The notes under the pieces: model-generated | The model's input: only the letters and a program-made list of their open reading frames with translations | Told to the model about the DNA's origin: nothing | The model's database searches: none | From: an uncultured Pseudomonadales bacterium | GTDB lineage: Bacteria > Pseudomonadota > Gammaproteobacteria > Pseudomonadales > Azotimanducaceae | DNA: 64,000 nucleotides | Assembly: GCA_958296025.1 (NCBI GenBank) | Contig: OY282430.1 | Coordinates: forward strand, 2,914,001-2,978,000 | Direction of reading: 5' to 3' | Made by a program: the position numbers and the translations under genes | In this document: piece after piece, positions 63,307 to 64,000 of the stretch | Position numbering within the stretch: the stretch's first letter is position 1 | Layout of the letters: every line of letters begins with the position of its first letter

Positions 63307-64000
63307 TTGGCGCCCGTCCTGCGCTTCTTCATCCAACGCCATCTGCTCGTCAACGTCATCGCCGGCAGCCTAGTGGTGCTCGGCGCACTCTCCGCCATGA
63401 ACGTGTCCAGGGAGTTCATTCCCAACGTGGAGGTGCCGCTGTTCTGGCTGACCGCCATGCTACCCGGCGCCGCCGCTCAAGATGTGGAGGCCAAGGTCAC
63501 CATCCCCATCGAGGAGGCCTTGGAGGAGGTGGAGGGGATCAGGGTATTCACCACCATCATCTCCGACAACACCTCCTTCACCACCATCGAACTGCACGAC
63601 GATTTCGACACCGCGCAGATCGAATCCACGGAACTCGATCTGCGGGCGGCGGTGGACGCCATCACGGACTTCCCGGACGACATGGAGGATGAACCCCTGT
63701 GGCGGCAGCTTGTCCCGGCCCGTTATACGGTTCTGGAGATCGCTCTAGCCGGCCCCCAAGGTCCTCTGATCGAGGCCGCCGAAGCCATTGAGGAGAATCT
63801 GGAGCGCCTGAGCCTGATCTCCAGCGTCCGCCGCGTCGGCCTGTCGGACCCGGAGGTTCGGGTGCTGGTGGACCCGGTTCGCGCCCAGGAGCACGGCGTC
63901 ACGCTGACGGACGTGATCGGCGTGGTGCGCAAACGCAACGTGTCCAGCACCGGCGGCCTGTTGGAAAGCGCCACGGACCGCCGCCAAGTGGTGATGTGGA
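63307..64000 (+). CDS. RND (AcrB/HAE1-type) efflux pump permease, 3' end beyond the window
   Basis: Only the first 231 codons are visible and no stop is seen. They read VLRFFIQRHLLVNVIAGSLV, the first transmembrane helix, then SREFIPNVEVPLFWLTAMLP and IPIEEALEEVEGIRVFT of the porter domain. This matches AcrB-like pumps at their N-terminus. TTG 63307 is 9 nt after GAGGAG. A TTG at 63298 would overlap the adaptor stop but is too close to the ribosome site. It is translated with the adaptor. Substrate is unknown. Confidence 0.9.
   Translation, partial: MAPVLRFFIQRHLLVNVIAGSLVVLGALSAMNVSREFIPNVEVPLFWLTAMLPGAAAQDVEAKVTIPIEEALEEVEGIRVFTTIISDNTSFTTIELHDDFDTAQIESTELDLRAAVDAITDFPDDMEDEPLWRQLVPARYTVLEIALAGPQGPLIEAAEAIEENLERLSLISSVRRVGLSDPEVRVLVDPVRAQEHGVTLTDVIGVVRKRNVSSTGGLLESATDRRQVVMW

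Overview
The window looks like a chromosomal segment of a GC-rich, Gram-negative bacterium. Outer-membrane traits support this: an RND efflux adaptor and pump, a lipobox and Sec/Tat signal peptides. Giant surface proteins, L-fucose and galactonate catabolism and a DMSP-demethylase-like protein suggest a marine, host- or particle-associated proteobacterium. Taxonomy is inference only. There are at least seven gene fragments or fusions, so this is a heavily rearranged accessory region.

Region 1 (1-31.4 kb, minus strand) is one operon with overlapping genes. It starts at a promoter/leader near 31.1-31.4 kb and runs leader ORF, Tat-exported GH116-type enzyme, secreted RbsD/FucU-like protein, second GH116-type enzyme, and a giant gene that leaves the left edge. 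The giant gene is open for at least 24,656 bases (8,218 codons). It has a signal peptide, a DUF4091 (GH123-like) catalytic head, a beta-sandwich module, three beta/gamma-crystallin-like repeats, 16 repeats of about 126 residues, and a Calx-beta stalk ending in about nine almost identical 1.37-kb units. The long plus-strand ORFs over 1-14 kb are antisense shadows.

Region 2 (31.4-43.8 kb) holds sugar metabolism and debris: a transposase fragment, a dgoK fragment, a FucP-type transporter, intact dgoK, GAPDH next to a GAPDH-like protein that has lost its catalytic cysteine, a ppc fragment, intact ppc, a KDPGal aldolase, a collapsed indolepyruvate:ferredoxin oxidoreductase gene, a HicB/HicA-type pair and FucU.

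Region 3 (43.8-51.4 kb) is a 2,411-codon secreted multidomain protein. Its promoter and signal-peptide region is a diverged copy of the one driving Region 1. The gene sits between FucU and the rest of the fucose operon. A remnant of the neighbouring SDR 3' end lies on its far side, as if a 7.8-kb segment had split the operon.

Region 4 (51.6-55.8 kb) is the rest of the fucose operon: SDR, split UxaA-type dehydratase, amidohydrolase-type lactonase and an aldo/keto reductase. The set resembles the Campylobacter jejuni fucose locus (split UxaA, SDR, FucP, amidohydrolase, FucU).

Region 5 (55.8-64 kb) has an amidase/FAH fusion, a biotin carboxylase fragment joined in frame to a NYN-domain gene, a DmdA-like aminomethyltransferase, an orphan DNA methyltransferase, and an RND adaptor plus the start of its pump.

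A working model is that exported glycosidases and giant adhesive proteins release or capture fucose- and galactose-containing glycans. FucP and FucU feed L-fucose to the oxidative pathway, and DgoK, the aldolase and GAPDH handle galactonate-derived sugar acids.
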